NCBI RefSeq assembly: GCF_934359325.1
Contig: NZ_CAKRLH010000022.1
Coordinates: 1 to 14,431 of the forward strand
Reading direction: 5' to 3'
DNA length: 14,431 bases
DNA from: an uncultured Porphyromonas sp.
GTDB lineage: Bacteria; Bacteroidota; Bacteroidia; Bacteroidales; Porphyromonadaceae
This document shows, piece after piece, positions 7,497 through 14,431 of the stretch. The translations under genes and the position numbers were made by a program. The notes below the pieces were generated by a model, which had not been told where the DNA came from, did not search any database, and was given only the letters and a program-made list of their open reading frames with translations. Each line of letters starts with the position of its first letter. Position 1 is the first letter of the stretch.

Positions 7497-8399
7497 ATGG
7501 ATAAGATAGAGAACTTCAAGAGCGGCTTCGTCAACATCGTTGGCAACCCAAATGTGGGTAAGTCTACCCTGATGAATCAGCTGGTGGGCGACCGACTCAG
7601 CATAATCACCAATAAGTCGCAGACGACGAGACACCGTATTATCGGCATCGTCAATAGCGACCGTATGCAGATCGTCTACAGCGACACTCCGGGGGTGCTT
7701 AAGCCCAAGTACCGCATGCAGGAGGATATGCTCTCCTTCTCTCGCAGTGCCCTCGAGGACGCAGATATTCTCCTCTATGTCACAGATACTATAGAGAAGG
7801 CAGATAAGAATGCGGACTTCGTCGCTCAGGTGGCTAAGCTCGACATTCCCGTGCTTGTCCTGATCAATAAGGCAGACCTCATGAGTCAGGAGGAGCTGGC
7901 AGCACTAATAGAGAGCTGGAGAGACCGGCTTCCTAATGCCACAGAGATCCTCCCTCTCGCCGCCTTGCATGGGGCGGGGATCCCCTATCTCAAGCAACGG
8001 ATCCCGGAGCTGCTCCCGGTGGCGCCTCCTTACTTTGACGAAGATGCACTGACCGACAGACCGGCACGATTCTTTGTCTCAGAGATTATCCGCGAGAAGA
8101 TCTTCCTCTACTATCAGGAGGAGATCCCCTACTCTTGCGAGGTGGTGATAGACTCCTTCAAGGAGTCTGATGATCTGATCCGAATCACAGGTAGGATCTA
8201 CGTAGAGCGCGAGTCGCAGAAGGGGATCATCATCGGCAAGGGTGGCGTGGCGCTTAAGAAAGTCTCCACCCTCGCTCGTCGTGACCTGGAGAAGTTCTTC
8301 GGTAAGAAGATCTTCCTCCGCCTCGAGGTGGAGGTCTCCGATGACTGGCGCAACAGCGATCGGGCACTCCGTTCCTTTGGTTACGAGTCCAAGAGCTGA
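7497..8399 (+). CDS. era: GTPase Era
   Basis: Era is an essential Ras-like GTPase with a C-terminal KH domain that binds the 3' end of 16S rRNA during small-subunit assembly. I take the ATG at 7497, 5 bp after fabH; a longer frame from 7458 would overlap fabH and adds a non-conserved basic tail. The resulting 300 residues match the family length. Motifs: G1 GNPNVGKS (16-23), G2 in SQTTRHRI, G3 DTPG (63-66), G4 NKAD (124-127), and the KH signature IIIGKGGVALKKV (from residue 244). G5 reads AALHG in place of the commoner SAL. The gene sits between fabH and der, a common Bacteroidetes arrangement. Confidence 0.96.
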   Translation: MDKIENFKSGFVNIVGNPNVGKSTLMNQLVGDRLSIITNKSQTTRHRIIGIVNSDRMQIVYSDTPGVLKPKYRMQEDMLSFSRSALEDADILLYVTDTIEKADKNADFVAQVAKLDIPVLVLINKADLMSQEELAALIESWRDRLPNATEILPLAALHGAGIPYLKQRIPELLPVAPPYFDEDALTDRPARFFVSEIIREKIFLYYQEEIPYSCEVVIDSFKESDDLIRITGRIYVERESQKGIIIGKGGVALKKVSTLARRDLEKFFGKKIFLRLEVEVSDDWRNSDRALRSFGYESKS

Positions 8400-8443
8400 G
8401 TAACCTATTTCAATACAGATAACACATTAGACAATTACATCCT

Positions 8444-9766
8444 ATGGCCAATAGCAAACTGGTAGCCCTTGTCGGCCGACCCAATGTCGGCAAGTCCACC
8501 CTCTTCAATCGGCTCACAGAGTCCCGTACTGCGATCGTCTCCGACACCCCGGGCACCACCCGAGACCGGCAGTATGGTCGCTGCGAGTGGCAGGGGCGCT
8601 CCTTCAGCATCGTCGACACCGGTGGCTGGGTCGGTCAGAGCGATGAGACCTTTGAGTCCGCCATCAATAAGCAGGTCGAGATGGGACTCGCCGAGGCAGA
8701 CCTGATCGTCTTCCTCGTCGATGTGAAGGAGGGACTCACTCCGCTGGATATGGAGATCGCCAATATGCTCCGCCGCACGGACAAGCCGCTGATGGTGGTC
8801 GCAAATAAGGCGGACAACTTTACTATGGATGCCTATGCCGCCGAGTTTTATGCTCTATCACTCGGAGACCCCTACCCCATCTCGGCAACCAATGGCGCCG
8901 GTACGGGAGACTTCCTCGATGCGCTGGTTGCGCTGCTCCCGGAGGAGAGCGCCGAGGAGGAGAAGGTTCCGGATATGCTTCGTCTCGCTATCGTGGGTCG
9001 TCCCAATGCCGGTAAGTCCACTCTCGTCAATACCCTCCTCGGAGAGGATCGACACATCGTCACCGACATCTCCGGGACCACGCGGGACTCTATTTACACC
9101 CATTACGACCGTTTTGGACACAATCTCCTCCTCGTGGACACCGCCGGCGTGAGGGAGAAGAGGAAGGTGAGCGAGGACATTGAGTACTACTCCGTCCTCC
9201 GTAGCATCACAGCGATAGAGAACTCCGATGTCTGCGTCCTGATGCTTGACGCCACGCAGGGGATTGAGGCGGTGGATGTCAATGTCTACTCCATTGTCCG
9301 TAAGAATAACAAGGGTCTCATCGTCTGCATCAATAAGTGGGACCTGATCGAGGAGAAAGGCAAGGAGGTGATGGAGACCTACAAGTCTGCCATCCGTGCC
9401 CGACTGGCACCCTTCACCGACTTCCCGATCCTCTTCATCTCCGCCCTAACGAGACAGAGGGTGCTGAAGATCCTCGACCTCGCCGAGGAGATCTATGCCA
9501 AGCGTAAGACCCGCATCTCCACAGGTCAGCTCAATAAGGTACTCCTACCCATCATCGGCGCCACTCCGCCTCCGATGATCAAGGGGAAGATGATCAAGAT
9601 CAAGTACATCACTATGCTCCCCGGCGTAAGCGTCCCGAGCTTCGTCTTCTTCTGCAACCTTCCCCAGTGGATCAGGGAGCCCTACAAGCGCTTCCTGGAG
9701 AATAAGATACGAGCCAACTGGGACTTCAGCGGCACTCCGATCAACCTCTTTTTCCGAGAGAAGTAA
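8444..9766 (+). CDS. der: Ribosome biogenesis GTPase Der (EngA)
   Basis: Der is the tandem-GTPase protein needed for 50S subunit maturation. The 440-residue product has two complete G domains and a KH-like C-terminal domain (about 355-437). First domain: GRPNVGKS (11-18), DTGG (58-61), NKAD (121-124). Second domain: GRPNAGKS (185-192), DTAG (232-235), NKWD (297-300). The acidic linker between them (about 167-175) is typical. The 44-bp gap after era has no terminator-like hairpin, so the gene is probably co-transcribed. The TetR gene starts 6 bp after its stop. Confidence 0.97.
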   Translation: MANSKLVALVGRPNVGKSTLFNRLTESRTAIVSDTPGTTRDRQYGRCEWQGRSFSIVDTGGWVGQSDETFESAINKQVEMGLAEADLIVFLVDVKEGLTPLDMEIANMLRRTDKPLMVVANKADNFTMDAYAAEFYALSLGDPYPISATNGAGTGDFLDALVALLPEESAEEEKVPDMLRLAIVGRPNAGKSTLVNTLLGEDRHIVTDISGTTRDSIYTHYDRFGHNLLLVDTAGVREKRKVSEDIEYYSVLRSITAIENSDVCVLMLDATQGIEAVDVNVYSIVRKNNKGLIVCINKWDLIEEKGKEVMETYKSAIRARLAPFTDFPILFISALTRQRVLKILDLAEEIYAKRKTRISTGQLNKVLLPIIGATPPPMIKGKMIKIKYITMLPGVSVPSFVFFCNLPQWIREPYKRFLENKIRANWDFSGTPINLFFREK

Positions 9767-9772
9767 CCCACT

Positions 9773-10405
9773 ATGGCTGAGGTAAAGAAGCGGAAGCGTC
9801 GGACGGCAACGGCAGAGCGGACGAGACAGCACTTCATCAAGGTAGCTCGAGACCTCTTCGCCTCGCTCGGATTCCACGATACGACGATGAATGGCATCAC
9901 CAAGAGTGCCGGCAAGAGCCGTCGCACCCTTTACACCTACTTCAGCACCAAGGAGGACATTTACTTAGAGGTGATCAAGGAGGAGTTTGACTACCTCTAC
10001 AGTGAGCTAGAGAAGTTTGTCTATCAGCCCCTCCCCACCCCGGAGAAACTGATGCGCTACATCGGTCGACGGGAGGAGATGATCAATAATGTGGTAATGT
10101 GGAATGGGACGCTGGAGGCGGAGTTTTTCAATGACATAGCCACCCTCGAGCGAGCTAGAGTGCGCTTCGACGTACTCGAGCGAAGACTCATCCGTCAGAT
10201 GCTGCAAGAAGGGATCGCCGGGGGACACTTCCGCGCCACACTCGACCTCACCCGCACCACGATGCTCCTACACGCCTGTCTCAAGGGACTTGAAGTGCCC
10301 TACATAAGGGGGCAGCTGGGACGCTCCCGGGAGTCGCTCATGAGGACTTACTTCATCGTCTACGATCTAATTCTAAAGGGGATAGGCAATGATATGGGAG
10401 AATAA
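9773..10405 (+). CDS. TetR/AcrR-family transcriptional regulator
   Basis: The 210-residue protein has a basic N-terminal tail and then a TetR DNA-binding domain at about residues 15-62: RQHFIKVARDLFASLGFHDT, TMNGITKSAGKSRRTLYTYF and STKEDIYLEV match the family helix-turn-helix and the junction to helix 4. The C-terminal half is an all-helical ligand/dimerisation domain with no recognisable ligand signature. It lies inside a run of co-directional genes, 6 bp after der and 19 bp before fabG. Its position next to fabG and in the same operon as fabH suggests that it senses a lipid-related signal or controls this operon, but that is inference from context. Its operator is unknown. Confidence 0.92.
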   Translation: MAEVKKRKRRTATAERTRQHFIKVARDLFASLGFHDTTMNGITKSAGKSRRTLYTYFSTKEDIYLEVIKEEFDYLYSELEKFVYQPLPTPEKLMRYIGRREEMINNVVMWNGTLEAEFFNDIATLERARVRFDVLERRLIRQMLQEGIAGGHFRATLDLTRTTMLLHACLKGLEVPYIRGQLGRSRESLMRTYFIVYDLILKGIGNDMGE

Positions 10406-10424
10406 GAATAAAGCAATACCCGAC

Positions 10425-11174
10425 ATGACTACTACTCAGACTCACAAGACCGCCATCGTCACCGGTGGAAGCCGTGGCATCGGTCGCGCCATCTGTCTCG
10501 AGCTTGCCTCGAGAGGCGTCCAAATAGCCTTCTGTGGCAGATCTCTCAATGCCAATACTGCTTCTCTCGAGGAGGAACTCCGTGGAATGGGTGTGGAGGG
10601 CAAGGCCTACGCTCTCGATGCTGCAGACCACGAGGCAGCCAAGACCTTTGTTGCCGATGTGCTAAGCGACTTCGGAACCGTCGATTATCTAGTCAATAAT
10701 GCCGGCATTACTCGCGACGGTCTCCTGATGCGGATGGACGAGGAGCAGTGGGACAGCGTCATCGGCGCAAATCTGAAAAGCGTCTACAACGTCACCTCCG
10801 CCCTCCTCCCCACTATGATCCGTGCCCGTAGCGGATCCATCGTCAGTCTCTCCTCAGTCGTCGGACTTCACGGCAATGCGGGACAGACCAATTACTCCGC
10901 CTCCAAGGCCGGAATCATTGGCTTCACGAAGTCTCTCGCTAAGGAGGTGGGCAGTCGTGGCATACGCGTGAATGCAGTAGCCCCGGGATTCATACAGACA
11001 GACATGACCTCTCAGCTGAGCGAGGAACAGACCAAGGCGTGGACAGCAGAGATCCCGCTCCGTCGGGCAGGTACTCCTGAGGACGTCGCCCAAGCAGTCG
11101 CCTTCCTTCTCTCTGATGATGCCTCCTACATCACCGGGCAGGTGCTGCAGGTCTGTGGCGGCATGGCACTCTGA
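10425..11174 (+). CDS. fabG: 3-oxoacyl-[acyl-carrier-protein] reductase (FabG)
   Basis: FabG reduces 3-ketoacyl-ACP with NADPH in each round of fatty-acid elongation. The classical short-chain dehydrogenase features are all present: cofactor motif TGGSRGIG (13-20), NNAG (91-94), Asn116, and the catalytic Ser144, Tyr157 and Lys161 within SSVVG and NYSASKAG. The C-terminal YITGQVLQVCGGMAL is characteristic of FabG (usually VDGGM; here Cys replaces Asp). I prefer the ATG at 10425, which gives 249 residues close to the family norm; an in-frame ATG at 10389 would overlap the TetR gene by 17 bp and adds an unconserved tail. SDR enzymes vary in substrate, but the match to FabG is strong. Confidence 0.93.
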   Translation: MTTTQTHKTAIVTGGSRGIGRAICLELASRGVQIAFCGRSLNANTASLEEELRGMGVEGKAYALDAADHEAAKTFVADVLSDFGTVDYLVNNAGITRDGLLMRMDEEQWDSVIGANLKSVYNVTSALLPTMIRARSGSIVSLSSVVGLHGNAGQTNYSASKAGIIGFTKSLAKEVGSRGIRVNAVAPGFIQTDMTSQLSEEQTKAWTAEIPLRRAGTPEDVAQAVAFLLSDDASYITGQVLQVCGGMAL

Positions 11175-11177
11175 TCC

Positions 11178-11855
11178 ATGGAGGTACTCTACGAGGACAA
11201 CCATCTGCTCGCTGTCTCCAAGGCTCCCGGAGAGATCATCCAGGGCGACCGCACCGGGGATGAACCACTTGTGGAAACCTGCAAGGTCTATATAAAGGAG
11301 AAGTACAACAAGCCCGGTGCTGTCTTCCTCGGAGTAGTACACCGGCTTGATCGACCGGTGAGCGGGGTGGTACTCTTTGCCCGAACCAGCAAGGCACTCA
11401 CCCGGCTTAATGACGCATTCCGCCGGAGAGACGACCTTGAGAAGATCTACCTCGCCCTCGTCGAAGGTCGCCCGGAGCGCCCTACTGCGACCCTTACACA
11501 CTCTCTCCTTCGCAATAGAGATCAGAATAAGAGCTACCCGGTCTCTAAGGGGACAAAGGAGGCAAAGGAGGCGGTACTCGAATATCAGACGGTGGCTCAG
11601 CCCTCCGAGGGGCAGACGCTACTTGAGATCCACCTCCATACCGGACGGCACCACCAGATTCGCGCCCAGTTGGCGGCGATAGGCTGCCCGATCGTCGGAG
11701 ATGTCAAGTATGGCGCTTCTTATCCCCTCCCCGACGCATCCATAGCGCTCCATGCCCGCTCCCTCTCTCTGACTCATCCGGTCCGACGGGAGCCAATCAC
11801 CTTCATTGCCCCCCTCCCCACCACCCCCATCTGGGATCCTATCCGAGATCTATAA
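11178..11855 (+). CDS. RluA-family RNA pseudouridine synthase, S4-less
   Basis: Pseudouridine synthases of this family isomerise specific uridines in rRNA or tRNA. The 225-residue protein begins directly with the catalytic domain and has no S4 RNA-binding domain. It carries the family motif VVHRLDRPVSGVVLFART, with the catalytic Asp at residue 58, then KIYLALVEG and the closing LEIHLHTGRHHQIRAQLAAIGCPIVGDVKYG block. The short length resembles RluA and TruC rather than RluC or RluD, but the target site cannot be deduced. It starts 3 bp after fabG and is the last gene of the rightward operon, followed directly by a strong hairpin terminator. Confidence 0.93.
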   Translation: MEVLYEDNHLLAVSKAPGEIIQGDRTGDEPLVETCKVYIKEKYNKPGAVFLGVVHRLDRPVSGVVLFARTSKALTRLNDAFRRRDDLEKIYLALVEGRPERPTATLTHSLLRNRDQNKSYPVSKGTKEAKEAVLEYQTVAQPSEGQTLLEIHLHTGRHHQIRAQLAAIGCPIVGDVKYGASYPLPDASIALHARSLSLTHPVRREPITFIAPLPTTPIWDPIRDL

Positions 11856-11857
11856 TG

Positions 11858-11896
11858 CAAGAGAGGCTGTCCGAGATGATCGGGCAGCCTCTCTTG
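11858..11896. terminator. Strong bidirectional hairpin terminator between convergent genes
   Basis: The arms caagagaggctg (11858-11869) and cagcctctcttg (11885-11896) pair perfectly over 12 bp. Inner bases tccga and tcggg add five more pairs (one G-U) around a gatga loop. The structure starts 3 bp after the pseudouridine synthase stop and ends 18 bp before the stop of the convergent peptidase gene, so it can serve both. Confidence 0.85.
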
Positions 11897-11914
11897 TGCT
11901 ATATAGGGCTCAGG

Positions 11915-13999
11915 TTACTTCTTATTGAGCCACTTATTCATCCAGTCGATCCAAGTGCGATAGAAGAGGACACTATTCTGCGGCTTCAGGATCCAGTGGC
12001 TCTCGTCGGGGAAGTAGAGCATACGAGAGGGGATGCCTCGCAGCTGAGCTGCGTTGAAGGCCTGCATACCCTGTGAGAAGAGGATACGGAAGTCATACCC
12101 GCCTGCGATGCAGAGGATCGGGGTGTCCCACTTGTCGATGAAGTGGTGGGGGGAGAAGGAGTACGAGTTGCGTACCCGCTCCTTATCCGTCTCCCAGAAG
12201 GGACCACCGAGGTCCCAATTGGTAAACCAGAGCTCCTCCGTCTCCAGGTACTGCGCATCGAGATTGAACATCCCGGCATGGGCAGCAAAGGCCTTGAAGC
12301 GACCCTCATGGTGACCGGCGAGATAGTATACGGAGAAACCTCCGTAGCTAGCACCGGTGGCACCGAGGCGATCCTTATCCACATAGGGCAGCGTGGCAGC
12401 GTAGTCGATCGCGGAGAGGTAGTCCTTGATATTCTGACCACCATAGTCTCCGGAGATCTGCTCGGTCCACTCCTTACCATTACCGATGGTACCGCGACGA
12501 TTAGGCGCGACCATGATGAAGCCGGCGGAGGCAAAGGTGCGGAAGTTCCAGCGGTAGCTCCAGAATTGTGTCACCGGACTCTGCGGACCACCCTCGCAAA
12601 AGAGGACAGTGGGGTACTTCTTATTGGGGTCAAAGTTGGGCGGGAGGATAAACCAAGTGATCATATCCTTACCGTCTGTAGTCTTGACAATATGGCGCTG
12701 TACGGTCACATTGGGATAGTCAGCGAGGAAGGCATCATTGTCAGGGGTCAGCTTCGTTGCCTTACCCTTAGCCACGTCGTAAGCAAAGGCGGAGGTAGGC
12801 TCAGCCATCGACTGAATGGTGAGGAGCATATCCTTACCCTCGCCCGCGAAGCCGGTCACGTCAGCAAGGTCGTACTTTGTCATCTGCTCAGCCTTTCCGG
12901 TCTCGATATTGATACTAAAGACATTAGACGTGCCGTTATCCGGGGTAACGAAACGGAGCTTCTTGCCACAGGAACACCAGCCCAGCTGCTGAGGGTAGTA
13001 CTCGTAGTCCTTTGAGACAAAGGTCTTCTTCCCGCTCTTCATATCCATCACGAAGATCCTCGGGAGGTCCGACTCACAGCCGTCATGCTCCATGCTTAGC
13101 CAGGCGAGCTTAGTCCCGTCGGGAGAGAACGTAGGGTTGGTATCGTAGCCCATCATCCCCTCTGTCAGATTGGTCGTCTTGCCACTCTGGAGGTCAAAGA
13201 GATAGATATCTGTATTGGTCGAGACGGCGTATTCCTTACCCACCTTCTTACGGCAAGAGTAGGCAATCTGCTGGCTATCCTTGGTCCAGCTCAGCTGCTC
13301 AGTCCCACCGAAGGGCTTGGTCGGCAACTCAAAGAGCTCGCCCTCATTAAGGATGGATCGAAGCTCCTTGGAGACCTTACCATCGGTGCTTACCGTTGCG
13401 ATAAAAGACTGAGGTACAGAGACATTCCACTCATCCCAGTGCTTGTACATCAGGTCATCATAGATATGCCCGGTCTGCTTCCCGAGGTCAGGGTTTTCCT
13501 CCTTGGAGATCTCCGGGAGCATCACCTCGCGGATGACGACCACCTTTTTCCGATCGGGAGAGTAAAGGAAGTCGATCACATCGAAGTCGTAGTCCGACAC
13601 CACGCGGAGGTTGCTGCCGTCTAAGTTACAGAGCGCGATCTGAGCTTTATCGCCCTTGGTGGAGACAAAAGCAATCGTCTGATCATCGAGGAAGACCGGC
13701 GAGTGACCGGCATTCTTACCGAGAATGGCTCGCCCGCTGCCGGACTTGGCAGTCTCGCCGACCATAATCTCTGAGGAGAAGTTATTCTCCTCGAGCTGAG
13801 CCATGGAGCGGGTGTAGATGAAGTGCTTACCGTCCGGAGAGAGCTGGATGCCCCCGATGCGATAGAGCTTGTGCATCGCCTCAGCGGTGAAGACTTTGCC
13901 CTCGCCGGCGGTCTCTGTGACCGTCGTTGCGCTCACCGGAGAGCAGAGCATAAGCGCTCCGGTCGCCGCAAGGGTCATAAGGGATAAGAATCTTGACAT
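11915..13999 (-). CDS. dpp5: Secreted S9 family peptidase, dipeptidyl-peptidase 5 type
   Basis: A 694-residue serine peptidase of the prolyl oligopeptidase clan. The N-terminus has a basic start, a hydrophobic core (about 5-20) and a likely signal-peptidase site after PVSA near residue 24, indicating export to the periplasm. Residues about 35-430 hold beta-propeller-type repeats with LSPDGK, FSPDGTK and similar turns. The catalytic domain follows with Ser551 in GASYGG, Asp636 in GGYDFR and His668 in DESHW. As I recall, the triad of Porphyromonas gingivalis DPP5 is Ser542, Asp627, His659, the same spacing shifted by nine. That enzyme removes dipeptides with Ala or hydrophobic residues at P1 and feeds amino-acid fermentation. 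The gene stands alone, convergent to the fabH operon. The family is certain; the DPP5 subtype is likely. Confidence 0.9.
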   Translation of the reverse strand: MSRFLSLMTLAATGALMLCSPVSATTVTETAGEGKVFTAEAMHKLYRIGGIQLSPDGKHFIYTRSMAQLEENNFSSEIMVGETAKSGSGRAILGKNAGHSPVFLDDQTIAFVSTKGDKAQIALCNLDGSNLRVVSDYDFDVIDFLYSPDRKKVVVIREVMLPEISKEENPDLGKQTGHIYDDLMYKHWDEWNVSVPQSFIATVSTDGKVSKELRSILNEGELFELPTKPFGGTEQLSWTKDSQQIAYSCRKKVGKEYAVSTNTDIYLFDLQSGKTTNLTEGMMGYDTNPTFSPDGTKLAWLSMEHDGCESDLPRIFVMDMKSGKKTFVSKDYEYYPQQLGWCSCGKKLRFVTPDNGTSNVFSINIETGKAEQMTKYDLADVTGFAGEGKDMLLTIQSMAEPTSAFAYDVAKGKATKLTPDNDAFLADYPNVTVQRHIVKTTDGKDMITWFILPPNFDPNKKYPTVLFCEGGPQSPVTQFWSYRWNFRTFASAGFIMVAPNRRGTIGNGKEWTEQISGDYGGQNIKDYLSAIDYAATLPYVDKDRLGATGASYGGFSVYYLAGHHEGRFKAFAAHAGMFNLDAQYLETEELWFTNWDLGGPFWETDKERVRNSYSFSPHHFIDKWDTPILCIAGGYDFRILFSQGMQAFNAAQLRGIPSRMLYFPDESHWILKPQNSVLFYRTWIDWMNKWLNKK

Positions 14000-14017
14000 G
14001 TGTAGCTGTTATGATTA

Positions 14018-14047
14018 AAAAGGTATATGTGCTCGTTACTTCACAAT
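14018..14047 (-). promoter_or_regulatory. Weak candidate promoter for the S9 peptidase gene
   Basis: On the minus strand TACCTTTT (14018-14025) matches TAnnTTTG at seven of eight positions, with ATTG (14044-14047) 18 bp upstream as a -33-like element. The resulting leader would be only about 10 nt. Another near-match (tactttcg) lies further upstream, so the true promoter is undecided. Confidence 0.3.
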
Positions 14048-14177
14048 TGCGAAAGTACACAAATATTACGACACCCTCAGACTTGTCCGGCACACAAAGC
14101 ACAGTAAGTACGACACATAAGCTTGACACCCAGATAAGTATATAACGACAGCGACTTCAATCTGAGACGCTCTGTCT
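14048..14177. other. Intergenic stretch with no recognised gene
   Basis: Between the peptidase upstream region and the palindrome array I see no gene with family features, no tRNA and no clear hairpin. Short leftward frames here overlap the peptidase start and have no recognisable protein character. Confidence 0.4.
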
Positions 14178-14259
14178 CCCAACCCGGTAAGGCTACAAAC
14201 TAATACCGGTAATAGTGACGACTAATACCGGTATTAGTGTCGACTAATACCGGTAAAAG
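14178..14259. repeat. Second palindrome array with 22-bp period (locus 2)
   Basis: Three 16-bp units start at 14200 (ctaataccggtaatag), 14222 (ctaataccggtattag, a perfect palindrome) and 14244 (ctaataccggtaaaag, decayed at its right end). They are exactly 22 bp apart, with spacers tgacga and tgtcga. A degenerate fourth unit starts one more period upstream at 14178 and keeps only the ccggtaa core (14184-14190) in register. The unit sequence, period and spacer agree with the array at 5743-5802. It lies 109 bp upstream of a rightward promoter element and about 200 bp upstream of the leftward peptidase start, so either gene could be its target. Confidence 0.9.
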
Positions 14260-14267
14260 AATTATCG

Positions 14268-14302
14268 CTGAGGAAGCCTACTCGCCACTGAGCAATCCTC
14301 AG
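14268..14302. other. Inverted repeat between the array and the rightward promoter
   Basis: ctgagga (14268-14274) and tcctcag (14296-14302) form a perfect 7-bp inverted repeat with a 21-nt loop, followed on the plus strand by the T-rich ttatttct. It could be a weak terminator that blocks upstream read-through, or a regulator site. Support is limited to the sequence symmetry. Confidence 0.3.
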
Positions 14303-14367
14303 TTATTTCTCCGTTGCTTCTTCCTGGAAGTAGTTCCTGCAGGGAGGATCTATTATCAGGAAAAGAG

Positions 14368-14375
14368 TATATTTG
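14368..14375 (+). promoter_or_regulatory. Promoter -7 element for a rightward gene at the window edge
   Basis: TATATTTG is an exact TAnnTTTG match, 53 bp before an ATG. Upstream, near the expected -33 position and beyond, are two short symmetric sequences, cttcctggaag (14320-14330) and cctgcagg (14336-14343). A TTTG-type -33 element is not evident. Confidence 0.55.
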
Positions 14376-14378
14376 TAC

Positions 14379-14394
14379 CAGTCCAATAGGACTG
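14379..14394 (+). promoter_or_regulatory. Short hairpin at the predicted 5' end of the edge transcript
   Basis: cagtcc and ggactg pair perfectly around the loop aata. The predicted transcription start, about 7 nt after the -7 element, falls in or just before this hairpin, so the RNA would begin with a stable stem. Such 5' stems can protect mRNA from decay; that role is inference. Confidence 0.4.
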
Positions 14395-14428
14395 CAACTA
14401 AACTTTAACGACAAATAGAGATTTCATT

Positions 14429-14431
14429 ATG
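14429..14431 (+). CDS. Probable start codon of a rightward gene cut by the window edge
   Basis: An ATG forms the last three bases. It follows a consensus -7 element and an A-rich leader (aactaaactttaacgacaaatagag), which is the usual context of Bacteroidetes starts that lack a strong Shine-Dalgarno sequence. No residue beyond Met can be seen, so the product is unknown. Confidence 0.4.

Noticed and set aside
8858..9121. Leftward frames inside der
   Set aside because: They lie antisense to the second G domain of der and show no protein family character.
10854..11501. Leftward open frame of 215 codons
   Set aside because: It runs antisense across the junction of fabG and the pseudouridine synthase, both of which have complete catalytic motifs.
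12143..13015. Long open frame on the plus strand (290 codons)
   Set aside because: It is wholly antisense to the well-supported S9 peptidase gene and its translation has no recognisable motif; it is a by-product of codon bias.

Overview
The window looks like a chromosome segment from a member of the Bacteroidales, most likely Porphyromonas or a close relative. Three things point there. The proteins have Bacteroidetes-type sequences. Several candidate promoters carry the Bacteroidetes -7 element TAnnTTTG. The S9 peptidase at the right end reproduces the active-site spacing of the Porphyromonas dipeptidyl-peptidase 5. Most coding regions look rather GC-rich by eye, while the gap at 5530-6471 is clearly more AT-rich. 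The organism assignment is inference from protein character, not from a search.

Layout. Leftward genes fill 1-5523. recQ is cut by the left edge and follows a stand-alone CinA C-terminal domain protein and tsaD as an apparent operon (tsaD > cinA-type gene > recQ, with an 11-bp gap and then a 4-bp stop/start overlap). A hairpin terminator separates this operon from an upstream leftward pair: a divergent cytidylate-kinase-like protein followed by a ClpC-type AAA+ unfoldase that lacks the usual N-terminal domain. Next comes a 942-bp gap without an intact gene. It holds a promoter for the leftward pair, a triplet of 16-bp palindromes spaced exactly 22 bp apart, and a decayed IS3-type orfA-like gene (two in-frame stops and a frameshift).

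A tight rightward operon follows from 6472 to 11855: fabH, era, der, a TetR-family regulator, fabG and an RluA-family pseudouridine synthase, with gaps of 3 to 44 bp. It joins two type II fatty-acid synthesis enzymes with two ribosome-assembly GTPases, an RNA-modification enzyme and a regulator. A strong 17-bp hairpin ends it and also serves the convergent leftward peptidase gene (11915-13999).

The last 430 bases are again non-coding. They hold a second palindrome array built on the same 22-bp period (three clear units and one degenerate unit), then a consensus -7 element, a small leader hairpin and an ATG at the very edge, which suggests a rightward gene starting there. The repeated palindrome arrays at two distant intergenic sites are the feature that ordinary annotation does not explain. 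They look like operator clusters for an unidentified dimeric DNA-binding protein, or a small dispersed repeat family.
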